NCBI GenBank assembly: GCA_021463195.1
Contig: JAJTXZ010000024.1
Coordinates: 1 to 56,264, forward strand
Reading direction: 5' to 3'
Source of the DNA: Anaerolineae bacterium
Lineage (GTDB): Bacteria > Chloroflexota > Anaerolineae > UBA4142 > SHND01
DNA length: 56,264 nt
Part shown: positions 8,455-17,359 of the stretch, in pieces
Position numbering within the stretch: the stretch's first letter is position 1
Layout: each line of letters starts with the position of its first letter
Made by a program: the position numbers and the translations under genes
The notes under the pieces: generated by a model
Database searches by the model: none
What the model saw: the letters and a program-made list of their open reading frames with translations, nothing else
What the model was told of the DNA's origin: nothing

Positions 8455-8724
8455 ATGTCGCAGATTGACGCGGCGCTGCGACAAGCGGCGCGCACCCAAC
8501 CCGATGCCTTGTTCCCCGTCATCGTCCGGGTGGAGGGCGATTTGGACGCGCGTCAAACGCAGTTGGAAGCCAACGGTTTGACGGTAACGCGACGCCTCTG
8601 GTTGATTCGCGGCTTTGCTTGTTCCGCCACCGGCAGCGCGATCGAAGCTGCCGCCGCGTGCGAATGGATTATTTCGATTGAACCCGATATGCAAATACGA
8701 ACAATGGATTCGGGTTCCGGGTAA
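8455..8724 (+). CDS. Small conserved-looking hypothetical protein
   Basis: 89 aa, family not recognised. The sequence starts with a helix (SQIDAALRQAARTQPDALFP) followed by a beta-rich part (VIVRVEGDLDARQTQLEANG, LTVTRRLWLIRGFACSATG, EWIISIEPD). That arrangement recalls the propeptide-like fold of subtilisin-associated inhibitors (I9), but this is only a resemblance. No signal peptide. Codon use matches neighbours. Upstream is a good promoter with almost no leader; pepF begins 58 bp downstream. Confidence 0.55.
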   Translation: MSQIDAALRQAARTQPDALFPVIVRVEGDLDARQTQLEANGLTVTRRLWLIRGFACSATGSAIEAAAACEWIISIEPDMQIRTMDSGSG

Positions 8725-8730
8725 AGGATT

Positions 8731-8754
8731 TATAGACGTTCTTGGATGTCTATA
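8731..8754. repeat. Inverted repeat TATAGAC / GTCTATA upstream of pepF
   Basis: TATAGAC at 8731-8737 and GTCTATA at 8748-8754 are separated by 10 bases, in the gap between the small ORF and pepF. This is a candidate operator or small hairpin. The string GGATGTCTATA also occurs at about 37646-37656 beside MITE-like copy 4. Confidence 0.35.
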
Positions 8755-8782
8755 GTTCGCGCCAGATACAGGAGCGATTCGA

Positions 8783-10591
8783 TTGTCAACCCTTATAACG
8801 CTTCCCGCGCGTTCTGAAATCGCGGACAAATATAAATGGAACGACACGAGCGTTTTTCCCGACCAAGCCGCCTGGCAAGTTGAATATCAAGCCCTCCGCG
8901 CGGACTTGGATCAACTGGATGTTTATCGCGGACGCTTGCATGAAAACGCGTCAACGCTCGCCGACGCGCTAGACGTGGCGCAAGCGCTGCAAAAACGCGC
9001 GTGGATTGCGATTGTCTATGCAGGCATGCAACACTCGGTGGACACGCTCGACCAAAACGCGGCGGCGCTGAACGGCCAAGCCAACAGCTTGATGGGTCAA
9101 ATCGGCGCGGCATTCGCTTTTCTCGAACCGGAAATTCTCGCCATCGGCCAAGCCACGCTCGCAACTTGGCTTGAGCAAGAACCGCGCCTCGCGGGCGCGC
9201 GCCAATATATTGACAATCTATTTCGCAAACAAAAACATATCCGTTCCGCCGAAGTGGAACAGCTGCTCGGTTTGCTCGCCGATCCCTTTACAGGCGCGGG
9301 ACAGAGCTATGGCATGTTAACCAGCGCGGATATGCGTTTTCAACCTGCCACCGCGTCAGATGGAACACCGCGCCAAGTTTCGCAAGGCACAATTTATACA
9401 TTAATGGATTCGCCTGACCGCGCGACGCGTCAAACCGCGTGGGAAAATTATCGCGACGAATATCTGCGTTTCAAAAATACGCTCGCCGCGCAGCTCGAGA
9501 CTTCGATTAAACAAAATGTTTTTACGATGCGCGCGCGCCGCTTTGAAAATACGCTCACAATGGCGCTCGACGAACAAAATCTTCCGCCGCGCATTTTTCA
9601 CAATCTCATCGCCGCGTTCAAAAAGAATCTGCCAACCTGGCAGCGTTACTGGCGCTTGCGTAAAAAAGCGTTGGGCGTCGCCTCGCTCCACACGTACGAC
9701 ATTTGGACGCCCTTGTCGTCCCAGTCGCGCGCGATTCCGTATCAAGAGGCAGTGGATTGGATTTGCGCGGGCCTCGAGCCAATGGGCAAGGATTATGTGG
9801 ACGTGGTGCGCCGCGCCTGTTTGCAAGAGCGCTGGGTGGATGTAATGCCAAATCAAGGCAAACGCGAAGGCGCGTTCTCGTCCGGCGCGCCCGGCACCCA
9901 CCCCTTTATCGTGATGAGTTACGATGACAATATCGGCGCGCTTTCGACGCTGGCGCACGAACTCGGACATTCGATGCACTCGTATTTGACGTGGCAAAAT
10001 CAGCCGATGATGTATTCGAATTATGGCATGTTCGCCGCCGAAGTCGCGTCGAATTTCCATCAAGCGTTAGTGCGCGCGCACATGCTGCGCGAAATCACCG
10101 ACCGCGCGTTCCGCCTCAATCTCTTGGAAGAAGCGCTGCAAAATTATCATCGTTATTTTTTCATCATGCCCACGCTAGCGCGCTTGGAATTAATCGCGCA
10201 CGAACGCGTCGAACGCGGCGAAGCGTTGACCGCCGACACGCTAAATGAATTGTGCGCCGATTTGTTTGCCGAAGGATATGGCGACGATTTGCAAATTGAC
10301 CGCGCCCGTGACGGGGTGACGTGGGCGACGTTCGGACATTTGTATGTGGACTATTACGTATTCCAATACGCCACCGGCATTTCCGCGGCGAACGCGCTCT
10401 CGCAGCGCATTCTAAACGGCGCGCCGCACGCGGTGGAGGATTATCTCGGCTTTTTACGCGCGGGCAGTAGCAAATATCCGTTAGACGCTTTGCGCGGCGC
10501 AGGCGTGGATATGTCACAGCCCGAACCGGTGGACACCGCGTTCCAAGTTTTGGCAGAATACGTTAATCAACTAGAAGAATTGGTCGGATAA
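8783..10591 (+). CDS. pepF: Oligoendopeptidase F (M3B zinc metallopeptidase)
   Basis: A 602-aa cytoplasmic peptidase that cleaves oligopeptides. The zinc motif HELGH is at residues 392-396 (LAHELGHSMHSYL) and the third ligand region is AAEVASNFHQALV, typical of M3B. The N-terminal helical domain and GAFSSGAPGTHPFIVMSYDD precede the active site as in PepF. Length fits the family (~600). The start is TTG at 8783 with CAGGAG about 9 nt upstream. Likely constitutive peptide recycling. Confidence 0.92.
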   Translation: MSTLITLPARSEIADKYKWNDTSVFPDQAAWQVEYQALRADLDQLDVYRGRLHENASTLADALDVAQALQKRAWIAIVYAGMQHSVDTLDQNAAALNGQANSLMGQIGAAFAFLEPEILAIGQATLATWLEQEPRLAGARQYIDNLFRKQKHIRSAEVEQLLGLLADPFTGAGQSYGMLTSADMRFQPATASDGTPRQVSQGTIYTLMDSPDRATRQTAWENYRDEYLRFKNTLAAQLETSIKQNVFTMRARRFENTLTMALDEQNLPPRIFHNLIAAFKKNLPTWQRYWRLRKKALGVASLHTYDIWTPLSSQSRAIPYQEAVDWICAGLEPMGKDYVDVVRRACLQERWVDVMPNQGKREGAFSSGAPGTHPFIVMSYDDNIGALSTLAHELGHSMHSYLTWQNQPMMYSNYGMFAAEVASNFHQALVRAHMLREITDRAFRLNLLEEALQNYHRYFFIMPTLARLELIAHERVERGEALTADTLNELCADLFAEGYGDDLQIDRARDGVTWATFGHLYVDYYVFQYATGISAANALSQRILNGAPHAVEDYLGFLRAGSSKYPLDALRGAGVDMSQPEPVDTAFQVLAEYVNQLEELVG

Positions 10592-10592
10592 A

Positions 10593-10628
10593 TTTCTCGA
10601 CACGCAAAGCAATTTGCGCGGCGAGAAA
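10593..10628 (+). terminator. Stable intergenic hairpin with GCAA tetraloop after pepF
   Basis: Outer arms TTTCTCG (10593-10599) and CGAGAAA (10622-10628) enclose an inner stem CGCAAA / TTTGCG capped by the GNRA-type loop GCAA. No clear U-tract follows (AATAAG), so this may be a partial terminator or an mRNA-stability hairpin rather than a strong terminator. Confidence 0.4.
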
Positions 10629-10636
10629 AATAAGCT

Positions 10637-10906
10637 ATGACAACGCCCAATCTGAATCAGAGTCTCGACAATCTCAATCACGAGCTGAATCAGGCGGAAG
10701 CGACGGATAAATCGCAGCCCGTCATCAATGATTTGAAAACGCAAATTCAACCGTTGGTGGAACACCCCCCCGCCGACCATTCGGAAGATTATCAATCGCT
10801 GGGCGAACGACTGAATTTGGCGCTCGTGGACTTGGATGTAGATCACCCGCGCCTCTCCGCCGCGATTCGCGTCGTGCTGGATGAATTGGCGGCGGTCGGA
10901 ATTTAA
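10637..10906 (+). CDS. DUF4404 family small protein
   Basis: 89 aa, mostly alpha-helical: an N-terminal coiled-coil-like helix (LNQSLDNLNHELNQAEATDK), a second helical region around the Pro-rich turn EHPPADHS, and the family's characteristic C-terminus DLDVDHPRLSAAIRVVLDEL-AAVGI, comparable to the HPTLA…L..MGI ending of DUF4404. Function unknown. It sits between pepF and the Bax-inhibitor-1 gene on the same strand and may be co-transcribed with either. Confidence 0.7.
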   Translation: MTTPNLNQSLDNLNHELNQAEATDKSQPVINDLKTQIQPLVEHPPADHSEDYQSLGERLNLALVDLDVDHPRLSAAIRVVLDELAAVGI

Positions 10907-10974
10907 ACGCGTCCAATCGAACGCGCGTCAAAAAAAACAAAGCGAAAAATTTCACTCATCTCAGGAGGACAAAA

Positions 10975-11667
10975 ATGAATCAACCGTTATCGCTCGCGCA
11001 GCAAGAACAAGCCATCAAAGGTTTTTTGCCGCGCGTCTATCTGTGGATGGTTACGGCGTTACTCGTCACCGCCGTCGTGGCGTGGAACGTCGCGGGCAGC
11101 GCAGCCATTCAACAACTGCTCTTTAGCAATGGCTGGGTCGTCTTTGGTCTATTCATCGCGCAAATTGGTCTCGTCATTGCGCTCTCTGCCGCAATCAATA
11201 AACTTTCGCCGCCGGTGGCGATGCTCCTCTTTTTCGGTTACGCCGCGCTCACGGGCGTCGTGTTCTCGAGCATCTTTCTCGTCTATACCGGCACCTCTAT
11301 CGCCGCCACCTTTGTCGCGACCGCGGGCATGTTTGGCATCATGAGCATCATCGGTTTCACCACCGGCATGGATTTGACCAAAGTCGGCAACATCGCATTT
11401 ATGGCGCTCATCGGCATCATCGTCGCCTCGCTCATCAATTTCTTTTTACGCAGCGCGGCGCTCGATTGGATTATTTCTATCGTCGGCGTGTTGGTATTCG
11501 TCGTCTTGATTGCGCGCGACACCCAAAAATTGAAACGCATGGCAACGCAAGTGGATGTCAATTCCGAACAAGGCAGCCGCGCGTCCATCATGGGCGCGTT
11601 GATGCTCTATCTCGATTTCATCAACCTATTTCTGTTTCTGCTTCGATTATTCGGCAATCGCCGCTAA
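10975..11667 (+). CDS. Bax inhibitor-1 / YccA-YbhL family membrane protein
   Basis: 230 aa with seven predicted membrane segments: YLWMVTALLVTAVVAW, VVFGLFIAQIGLVIALS, VAMLLFFGYAALTGVVFS, IAATFVATAGMFGIMSIIG, IAFMALIGIIVASLINFF, WIISIVGVLVFVVLIARDT and a final LYLDFINLFLFLLRLFG. The C-terminal D-T-Q and ALMLYLDFINLFLFLLR signatures are diagnostic of the BI-1 family, which forms pH-sensitive calcium-leak channels in characterised members. A strong CAGGAGG site precedes the ATG. Confidence 0.9.
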   Translation: MNQPLSLAQQEQAIKGFLPRVYLWMVTALLVTAVVAWNVAGSAAIQQLLFSNGWVVFGLFIAQIGLVIALSAAINKLSPPVAMLLFFGYAALTGVVFSSIFLVYTGTSIAATFVATAGMFGIMSIIGFTTGMDLTKVGNIAFMALIGIIVASLINFFLRSAALDWIISIVGVLVFVVLIARDTQKLKRMATQVDVNSEQGSRASIMGALMLYLDFINLFLFLLRLFGNRR

Positions 11668-11683
11668 CCGCGCTTTAAAGATT

Positions 11684-11724
11684 CGAAGGGTTTGGCGATG
11701 AACTCTATCGCAGAAAACCCTTCG
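11684..11724. repeat. Long hairpin after the BI-1 gene
   Basis: CGAAGGGTTT (11684-11693) pairs with AAACCCTTCG (11715-11724), with an inner stem GCGAT / ATCGC (11695-11699, 11707-11711). There is no U-tract; the following bases are GGTCTA. The AAGGGTTT…AAACCCTT arms echo the core of the dispersed MITE-like palindrome, so it may be a diverged relative or a terminator. Confidence 0.45.
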
Positions 11725-11775
11725 GGTCTAGCGTCTTGATCAAATCGGAATCCGTCATAGCTTGAGGGTCATCCC

Positions 11776-12135
11776 ATGCCCGATACGCCTTCCAATCTCA
11801 ACGCGCTTTTCACGCTTTCAAGTCTCTTGTCGCTGCAAGGCGCCACAGCGGCTTCGCTGCTCATACCGAATGTTCTCACCTATCTCATCGGTCTCCAATT
11901 CAAACCGTATGAAAAATGGACCGCGTTCGCGATTGCGCTGCTCTTGGCGCTCGTGACCGCGTTCCTCGCCACCGACGCGAACAATTTGAAATGGCTCGTC
12001 GCCATATTCAACGGCTTTTTAATTTTCGCGTCCGCCGTCGGTTTGAACGAAATGGCGGCGCGGACGCGCCAGACGCCCGGCATATTTTCGAAGACCTCGA
12101 CCCGCGCATCGTTTTTTCACAGTTGGCTGCCCTAG
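11776..12135 (+). CDS. Small membrane protein of unknown function
   Basis: 119 aa, family not recognised. Three hydrophobic stretches are visible: TLSSLLSLQGATAASLLIP…LTYLIGL, WTAFAIALLLALVTAFLA, and WLVAIFNGFLIFASAVGL, followed by a short basic/Ser-rich tail. No signal peptide distinct from the first segment and no clear ribosome site before the ATG. A U-rich terminator follows at 12165-12200, so transcription ends here before the aldehyde dehydrogenase gene. Confidence 0.6.
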   Translation: MPDTPSNLNALFTLSSLLSLQGATAASLLIPNVLTYLIGLQFKPYEKWTAFAIALLLALVTAFLATDANNLKWLVAIFNGFLIFASAVGLNEMAARTRQTPGIFSKTSTRASFFHSWLP

Positions 12136-12164
12136 AGCAAATTCCGATTCGCTTAAAGGGACAG

Positions 12165-12200
12165 ACCTTTCGGATTTTCAAAAACCCGAAAGGTTTTTTT
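12165..12200 (+). terminator. Rho-independent terminator
   Basis: ACCTTTCGG (12165-12173) pairs with CCGAAAGGT (12086+100 to 12194, i.e. 12186-12194), the stem extending through TTTT/AAAA with one mismatch, followed by a run of seven T. It separates the small membrane protein gene from the aldehyde dehydrogenase gene. Confidence 0.75.
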
Positions 12201-12247
12201 AGCTCGAACCAAATAGGAACTAGTCCGAACCTTTCAATGGAGTGACA

Positions 12248-13687
12248 ATGGCGTACAAACTTTGGCTCAATGGCGAATGGCAAGACAGCGATGGCGGCGC
12301 GCTGATGGACATTGAAAATCCCGCGACCGGTGAAATCATCGCGCAAGTGACCGAAGCGACGCGCTCGGATGTTGACCGCGCCGCGCAAGCCGCGCATGCC
12401 GCGTTTTATGATGGCCGCTGGTCGCGGCTCACGCCGGGCGATCGCAGTCAAGCGTTGTGGCGACTCGCGGACTTGATCAATGCGCGCATTGAAGAATTTT
12501 CACGCGCGGAAACGGACAACACCGGCAAGCCGTACAAATTTTTATCGCTCGGCGGCGACTTGCCCTTTGCGGTAGACAATTTGCGCTTTTTCGCGGCGGC
12601 GGCGCGCGACACGCACGGCAGTCACGCGGGCGAATTTTTGAGCGGTTATACGTCAATGTATCGCCGCGAACCCGTCGGCGTCGTCGGACAAATCGCGCCG
12701 TGGAATTATCCGCTGCTGATGGCGATCTGGAAAATCGGGCCCGCGCTCGCGGCGGGCTGCACGGTCATTTTAAAACCCGCGCCCACGACGCCGCTCACAA
12801 CGTTGATGCTCGCGGAATTGTCCGCCGAAGCGGGGATTCCGCCGGGCGTTTTGAATATCGTCACCGGCGGCAACGATGTCGGGCAAGCCATCGTCGAACA
12901 TCCGCTCGTGCGAATGGTCTCGCTCACCGGTTCTGCCAACACCGGCAAGAAAATTATGCGCACGGCGGCAGACACCCTGAAACGCGTGCATCTCGAACTC
13001 GGCGGCAAAGCGCCGTTCATCGTTTTCGACGACGCGGACCCCGCAGCGGTCGCGGATATCGCCGCGTTCGCCGCGACCGTGAACACGGGCCAAGATTGCA
13101 CCGCCGCGACGCGCGTGTACGTTTCGCAAGACAAGCTAACACGCGTTCAAGACGCGCTGGTCGCAGCGATGCGCGCAACGCCCGTCGGCGCGCCGTATGA
13201 TGACGCGGTAAAGATGGGTCCGCTGATTTCGCGCGCGCAGCGCGAACGCGTGATGGGTTTCGTCGAGCGCGCGAAAAACGACGGCGCGAAAATTTTGACC
13301 GGCGGCAACATTCCCGCGCACTGGCAGCAAGGATATTATTTCGAACCGACCGTAATCGCGCAAGCCGACCAAACTTCTGAAATTATTCAGAACGAAGTTT
13401 TTGGTCCGGTCATTACGGTCAGCGCGTTCCAAGACGAAGCCGCGGCGATTCGTTTGGCGAACGATGTGGTGTACGGCCTCGCCGCGTCAGTGTGGACAAA
13501 TGATGTCGGGCGCGCGCTGCGCGTCTCGCGCGACTTGGAATTCGGCACCGTGTGGATTAACGACCATTTGCCCTTGACCTCCGAGACGCCGCACGGCGGT
13601 TTCAAACAATCGGGTTTCGGCAAAGACCTGTCGGCGGAAGCGCTGGGCGATTATCAAATCACTAAACATGTGATGTTCAAACAGTAA
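12248..13687 (+). CDS. NAD(P)-dependent aldehyde dehydrogenase (betaine-aldehyde/phenylacetaldehyde group)
   Basis: 479 aa, the usual ALDH length. Catalytic cysteine is about residue 284 in NTGQDCTAATRVYVS; the general-base glutamate is in HLELGGKAPFIVFDDAD; the cofactor-binding segment is VGQIAPWNYPLLMAIWKIGPALAAGC and SLTGSANTGKKI; the C-terminal PHGGFKQSGFGKDLS motif is the ALDH family oligomerisation signature of the BADH/ALDH9 group. The start at 12248 has GGAG five bases upstream; an in-frame GTG at 12242 overlaps that site. Oxidises an aldehyde to an acid; exact substrate unknown. Directly followed by a ferredoxin-dependent aldehyde oxidoreductase. Confidence 0.88.
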   Translation: MAYKLWLNGEWQDSDGGALMDIENPATGEIIAQVTEATRSDVDRAAQAAHAAFYDGRWSRLTPGDRSQALWRLADLINARIEEFSRAETDNTGKPYKFLSLGGDLPFAVDNLRFFAAAARDTHGSHAGEFLSGYTSMYRREPVGVVGQIAPWNYPLLMAIWKIGPALAAGCTVILKPAPTTPLTTLMLAELSAEAGIPPGVLNIVTGGNDVGQAIVEHPLVRMVSLTGSANTGKKIMRTAADTLKRVHLELGGKAPFIVFDDADPAAVADIAAFAATVNTGQDCTAATRVYVSQDKLTRVQDALVAAMRATPVGAPYDDAVKMGPLISRAQRERVMGFVERAKNDGAKILTGGNIPAHWQQGYYFEPTVIAQADQTSEIIQNEVFGPVITVSAFQDEAAAIRLANDVVYGLAASVWTNDVGRALRVSRDLEFGTVWINDHLPLTSETPHGGFKQSGFGKDLSAEALGDYQITKHVMFKQ

Positions 13688-13728
13688 AACAAATTTGAAA
13701 TTTATTTTACTGTTTTTCGGGATGGCTC

Positions 13729-15681
13729 ATGGTTTACGGTTACAATGGAAAAATTTTACACGTCAATCTTTCCAAGCGCGTTTGGGAAGTAGAAGAGCCG
13801 AACGCGACGTTCTATCGCTTGTACGGCGGCGGCAGCGCGTTCGGCCTGTACTATATTTTGCGCGACATGCCCGCGCAGGTGGATGCATTCAGTCCCGAAA
13901 ATATTTTGACGTTTGCGTTGAGCCCGCTGACGGGCGCGCCCGTTTCGGGACAATCGCGTATGATGGCAAACGCGAAATCGCCGCTAACCGACGCGATTGG
14001 CGATTCGCAGTGCGGCGGTTATTTTCCCGCCGAAATGAAATTCGCGGGCTATGACGCGATTATTTTTCGCGGACGCGCGCCGCATCCGATGTATTTGTAT
14101 ATTCGCGACGGCGAAGTGGAATTGCGCGACGCGTCGCATTTGTGGGGCAAGACCACGCATCACGTCGAAGAACTGTTGAAACACGAATTGGATGACGCGA
14201 ATATTGAAATCGCGCAATGCGGTATCGCGGGCGAAAAGTTGGTGCGCTTTGCCGCGATTATCAACATGGCGACGCGCGCCAACGGCCGCACCGGTCTCGG
14301 CGCGGTGATGGGCTCGAAAAATTTAAAAGCGGTGGTCGTGCGCGGAACAAAAGGCGCCAAAGCGATTCAATGGGCGGACCCCAAAGCCATCATCGAACTG
14401 GCGAAAATGGGACCGAAAATTATGCCCGACAATGCCGACATGGCGTCGCTCGCGAAATACGGCACCGCGGGCGTAATCGCGTACCAAAACACCATCGGTT
14501 CGCTGCCAACCTACAATTACGACAGCGGCGATTTTCGCGGCTGGGAAAAAATTTCGGGCGAGACGTTGTACGACACCCTGTTAAAGGGCGCGGCGGAAGG
14601 GCGCCAAAATACCGCCGGCCGCGATTCGTGTTACGCGTGTTCGGTGCGCTGCAAACGCGTCGTTGAATCGGAATGGAAAGGGCGCAAAATCGAACCGCAT
14701 TATGGCGGCGCGGAATACGAAACGCTTTCGACCTTTGGTTCGTACTGCGGCGTAGACGATTTGCAAGCGGTCTCGCTCGCGTCGCAAATGTGCAACGAGT
14801 ACGGCGTGGATACCATCAGCGCAGGCGCGACGCTCGCGTTCGCGATGGATTGTTATGAACATGAGATTTTGTCCTATCAAGATACAAACGGCATTGAATT
14901 GCGCTTTGGCAACGCCGACGCGATGATTCAAGTTTTAAAAGATATGCTCACGCGCGCGACGCCCTTGGGCGAACTGCTCGCGGAAGGTTCAGCGCGCGCC
15001 GCGCAAAAAATCGGCGACGGCGCGGCAGATTTGGTCGTGGCGACCAAGAAACAAGAATTGCCCGCGCACATGCCGCAAGCGAAACGTTCGCTCGGTTTGA
15101 TTTACGCGGTCAATCCATTCGGCGCCGATCATCAATCGTCCGAACATGATCCAATGTACGAAGAAGGCAACACGAGCGATTTGTACATGGAACGGTTGAA
15201 TCAACTCGGCTTGTACGAACCGCAGCCGCAGCGTTCGCTCACAAACGAAAAAGTGCGCTTTGCGCTCGTGACTCAATATTTTTATTCGGGGTTGGACACG
15301 TTCGGTCTGTGCCAATTTGTTTTTGGCCCCGCGTGGACGTTGTATGGCCCCAGTCACGCGGTGGATTTGATTCGCGCGACGACGGGCTGGAACTATTCCT
15401 TGTACGAATACATGAAAGCGGGCGAACGCCGTTTGAACATGTTGCGCGCGTTCAACGCGCGCGAAGGCATGACGCGCGACGCGGACGCGCTGCCCAAAAA
15501 ATTGTACAAAGCGCTGCGCGGCGGCGCGACCGACGGCGTGAAACTGGACGAAGCCGAAATCGAACGCGCCAAAGATTTGTATTATGCAATGAGCGGTTGG
15601 AATGTCGAGACCGGCAACCCAACGCGCGCGAAATTGGAAGAATTAGGCATCGGTTGGGTGGCGGACGCGCTTGAAATTTAA
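13729..15681 (+). CDS. Aldehyde ferredoxin oxidoreductase family (tungsten/molybdo-bispterin) enzyme
   Basis: 650 aa. Landmarks of the AOR family: N-terminal GKILHVNLSKRVWEVEE and YGGGSAFGLYYILRD; pterin-binding SPLTGAPVSGQSRMMANAKSP and NGRTGLGAVMGSKNLKAVVV; Fe4S4 ligands C301-x2-C304-x3-C308 in SCYACSVRCKR, with a fourth cysteine at about 528 in FGLCQFVFG. Such enzymes oxidise aldehydes to acids with ferredoxin as acceptor, or reduce acids in reverse. It begins 41 bp after the NAD-linked aldehyde dehydrogenase, so the organism carries two aldehyde-oxidising systems side by side. moaA lies 21 kb downstream. Tungsten rather than molybdenum is presumed from the family. Confidence 0.88.
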   Translation: MVYGYNGKILHVNLSKRVWEVEEPNATFYRLYGGGSAFGLYYILRDMPAQVDAFSPENILTFALSPLTGAPVSGQSRMMANAKSPLTDAIGDSQCGGYFPAEMKFAGYDAIIFRGRAPHPMYLYIRDGEVELRDASHLWGKTTHHVEELLKHELDDANIEIAQCGIAGEKLVRFAAIINMATRANGRTGLGAVMGSKNLKAVVVRGTKGAKAIQWADPKAIIELAKMGPKIMPDNADMASLAKYGTAGVIAYQNTIGSLPTYNYDSGDFRGWEKISGETLYDTLLKGAAEGRQNTAGRDSCYACSVRCKRVVESEWKGRKIEPHYGGAEYETLSTFGSYCGVDDLQAVSLASQMCNEYGVDTISAGATLAFAMDCYEHEILSYQDTNGIELRFGNADAMIQVLKDMLTRATPLGELLAEGSARAAQKIGDGAADLVVATKKQELPAHMPQAKRSLGLIYAVNPFGADHQSSEHDPMYEEGNTSDLYMERLNQLGLYEPQPQRSLTNEKVRFALVTQYFYSGLDTFGLCQFVFGPAWTLYGPSHAVDLIRATTGWNYSLYEYMKAGERRLNMLRAFNAREGMTRDADALPKKLYKALRGGATDGVKLDEAEIERAKDLYYAMSGWNVETGNPTRAKLEELGIGWVADALEI

Positions 15682-15742
15682 AATTCGCAAAGGAACTCTG
15701 CGCCGCGTAACCGACGCGCAGACGCGACAAATTCCAATTCCT

Positions 15743-17074
15743 TTATACGCGCTGGCGCCGCGTCTCGGGCACACGCGGCAACAGCGCCAAGGTGACAAGT
15801 AACCACACCGCGCTCGTCATAAAAACGAGCGTATAACCAAACCCCATAGTCTGCGCGTTGCCCCAATCAATGAGCGGTCCGCCCAACGCCGCCAGAATGC
15901 CCGCGCCCGCCGTCGCCAAATTGGAAATGCCGAGATAGCGCGCCGCTTGGTCGGATGACACCAAATCCGTCGCCCACGCCCAATTCACCGCATAAAAAAT
16001 CCCCGCGCCCATTCCCAAGAGCGTTCCCGCTGCCATCAAATCCGAAACGACCAAATTGCCGAACTGAACGAGCGGCGCATTGCGTATCAACAGCAGCGCC
16101 GCCGCGCCGCTCATCGCCAGCACGCTGCCTACCGCCGATACGGCGCGGCGGCCGAAACGGTCCGACAACAAACCTGCCGGCAGCGAGACCACCACCAACA
16201 TCATCGCGACAACAACCAAGAGCTGTCCCGTCAACTGCGGCGCGCGCTGCGCCGCGTTCGCTTCGCCCGCCAAAATAATATCCTTGAAATAAAATTGCGC
16301 GTAATTCGCGACGATTTGCACGCCCGCCAAAAATAACAGGCGCACGCCCAACAACCACGCGAACGGACGATTGTCGCGCCACACTTGGCGCACATTACCC
16401 ACAATCGAGAGCGAACTCAACACGGACGCGCGCAGCGATTCCTGCGGCAGCGCGGCGCGCGACAGCGGCGTTTCGCGCGTGGTAATAATCGTGACGCACA
16501 AAAACAAGACGAGCGCCGCCACCAGCGTCAATAACGCGCCGCGCGCGGCGATTAACAAATCAGGCGAAAGCTGCAGCAAAAAATTGCCCGTGACCAAACC
16601 CGCCAGGACCAACGAAAAATTATCGAGCAAACTTTTGACGCCGCCCGCCGCGCCACGCCGCGCCTGCGGCACAAGATCGGGAATCAAACCCTGCGCGGGT
16701 CCGTGCGCCATATTCGACGCGACTTGGAGCAAAGCATATAGCGCAAACAATATGGCATAATTCGGCGCGAACGCGAGCGCGCCCAACAACGCGGCGCTGA
16801 CCAATGTCCACTGCGTCATCATCGGGCGCCGCCGCCCAAAGCGCGACAAAGAACGGTCGCTGAGCGCGCCCGCAATCGGTTGAACAATAATCGCGATAAT
16901 CAAACCCACTGTCGTCAACGCGCTCAATGCCGTCGCCTGCAAACTGATGCCAACAAACAGCGGCAAGGTCGCGGGTAAAATAAAACGGTGCAGCGAATTC
17001 CACATGAATCCCAAACCCAAAAACCACGCGTTCATCGCGAAAAAATCGCGCCAGCGCGCTCGATTTATTTGCAT
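15743..17074 (-). CDS. MFS transporter (GPH/sugar-symporter-like)
   Basis: About 443 aa with twelve hydrophobic segments. The cytoplasmic loop between segments 2 and 3 reads GALSDRSLSRFGRRRPMM and the equivalent in the second half is GLLSDRFGRRAVSAVG, both the classical MFS loop motif. The pattern resembles GPH/sucrose-type symporters. The start at 17074 (MQINRARW) has GAGG five bases before it; an ATG at 17095 lacks such a site. Convergent with the AOR gene 61 bp away. Substrate unknown. Confidence 0.8.
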   Translation of the reverse strand: MQINRARWRDFFAMNAWFLGLGFMWNSLHRFILPATLPLFVGISLQATALSALTTVGLIIAIIVQPIAGALSDRSLSRFGRRRPMMTQWTLVSAALLGALAFAPNYAILFALYALLQVASNMAHGPAQGLIPDLVPQARRGAAGGVKSLLDNFSLVLAGLVTGNFLLQLSPDLLIAARGALLTLVAALVLFLCVTIITTRETPLSRAALPQESLRASVLSSLSIVGNVRQVWRDNRPFAWLLGVRLLFLAGVQIVANYAQFYFKDIILAGEANAAQRAPQLTGQLLVVVAMMLVVVSLPAGLLSDRFGRRAVSAVGSVLAMSGAAALLLIRNAPLVQFGNLVVSDLMAAGTLLGMGAGIFYAVNWAWATDLVSSDQAARYLGISNLATAGAGILAALGGPLIDWGNAQTMGFGYTLVFMTSAVWLLVTLALLPRVPETRRQRV

Positions 17075-17229
17075 ACACGCCTCGCTTTCGTTCATAAATT
17101 AATCCGCATTATCCAACGCGCAATCTCGATGCGCTTGAAAGCGCTTTGGCGCAAAAACTATTCTGGGCGCGGGCGCAATTCATTTTTGGGCGCAACGCGA
17201 ACTATTACTCGCTCAACTGTTCGCGCAAG

Positions 17230-17260
17230 TTGAACATTAGATTCCGTATTATATAATACG
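17230..17260 (+). promoter_or_regulatory. Predicted promoter with palindromic -10 region
   Basis: TTGAAC (17230-17235) and TATAAT (17252-17257) are 16 bp apart. The -10 lies inside the perfect palindrome CGTATTATATAATACG (17245-17260), so a second TATAAT reads on the opposite strand toward the MFS gene. This is consistent with a divergent or symmetric promoter between the two flanking genes. Confidence 0.45.
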
Positions 17261-17330
17261 CGTCACGCGTCAGCGCGCCGCTTTTCAACGACCGCGCGCC
17301 AAAAAGTTATATGGCTGACCTTGGGCCGTT

Positions 17331-17357
17331 GTATGGCAAATTTGAAATTTGCCATAC
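17331..17357. repeat. Palindrome GGCAAATTTGAAATTTGCC, second occurrence
   Basis: The perfect 19-base palindrome at 17335-17353, extended by GTAT/ATAC on both sides (17331-17357), is identical in its core to the one at 3318-3336. It lies directly next to MITE-like copy 3. Confidence 0.6.
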
Positions 17358-17359
17358 GC

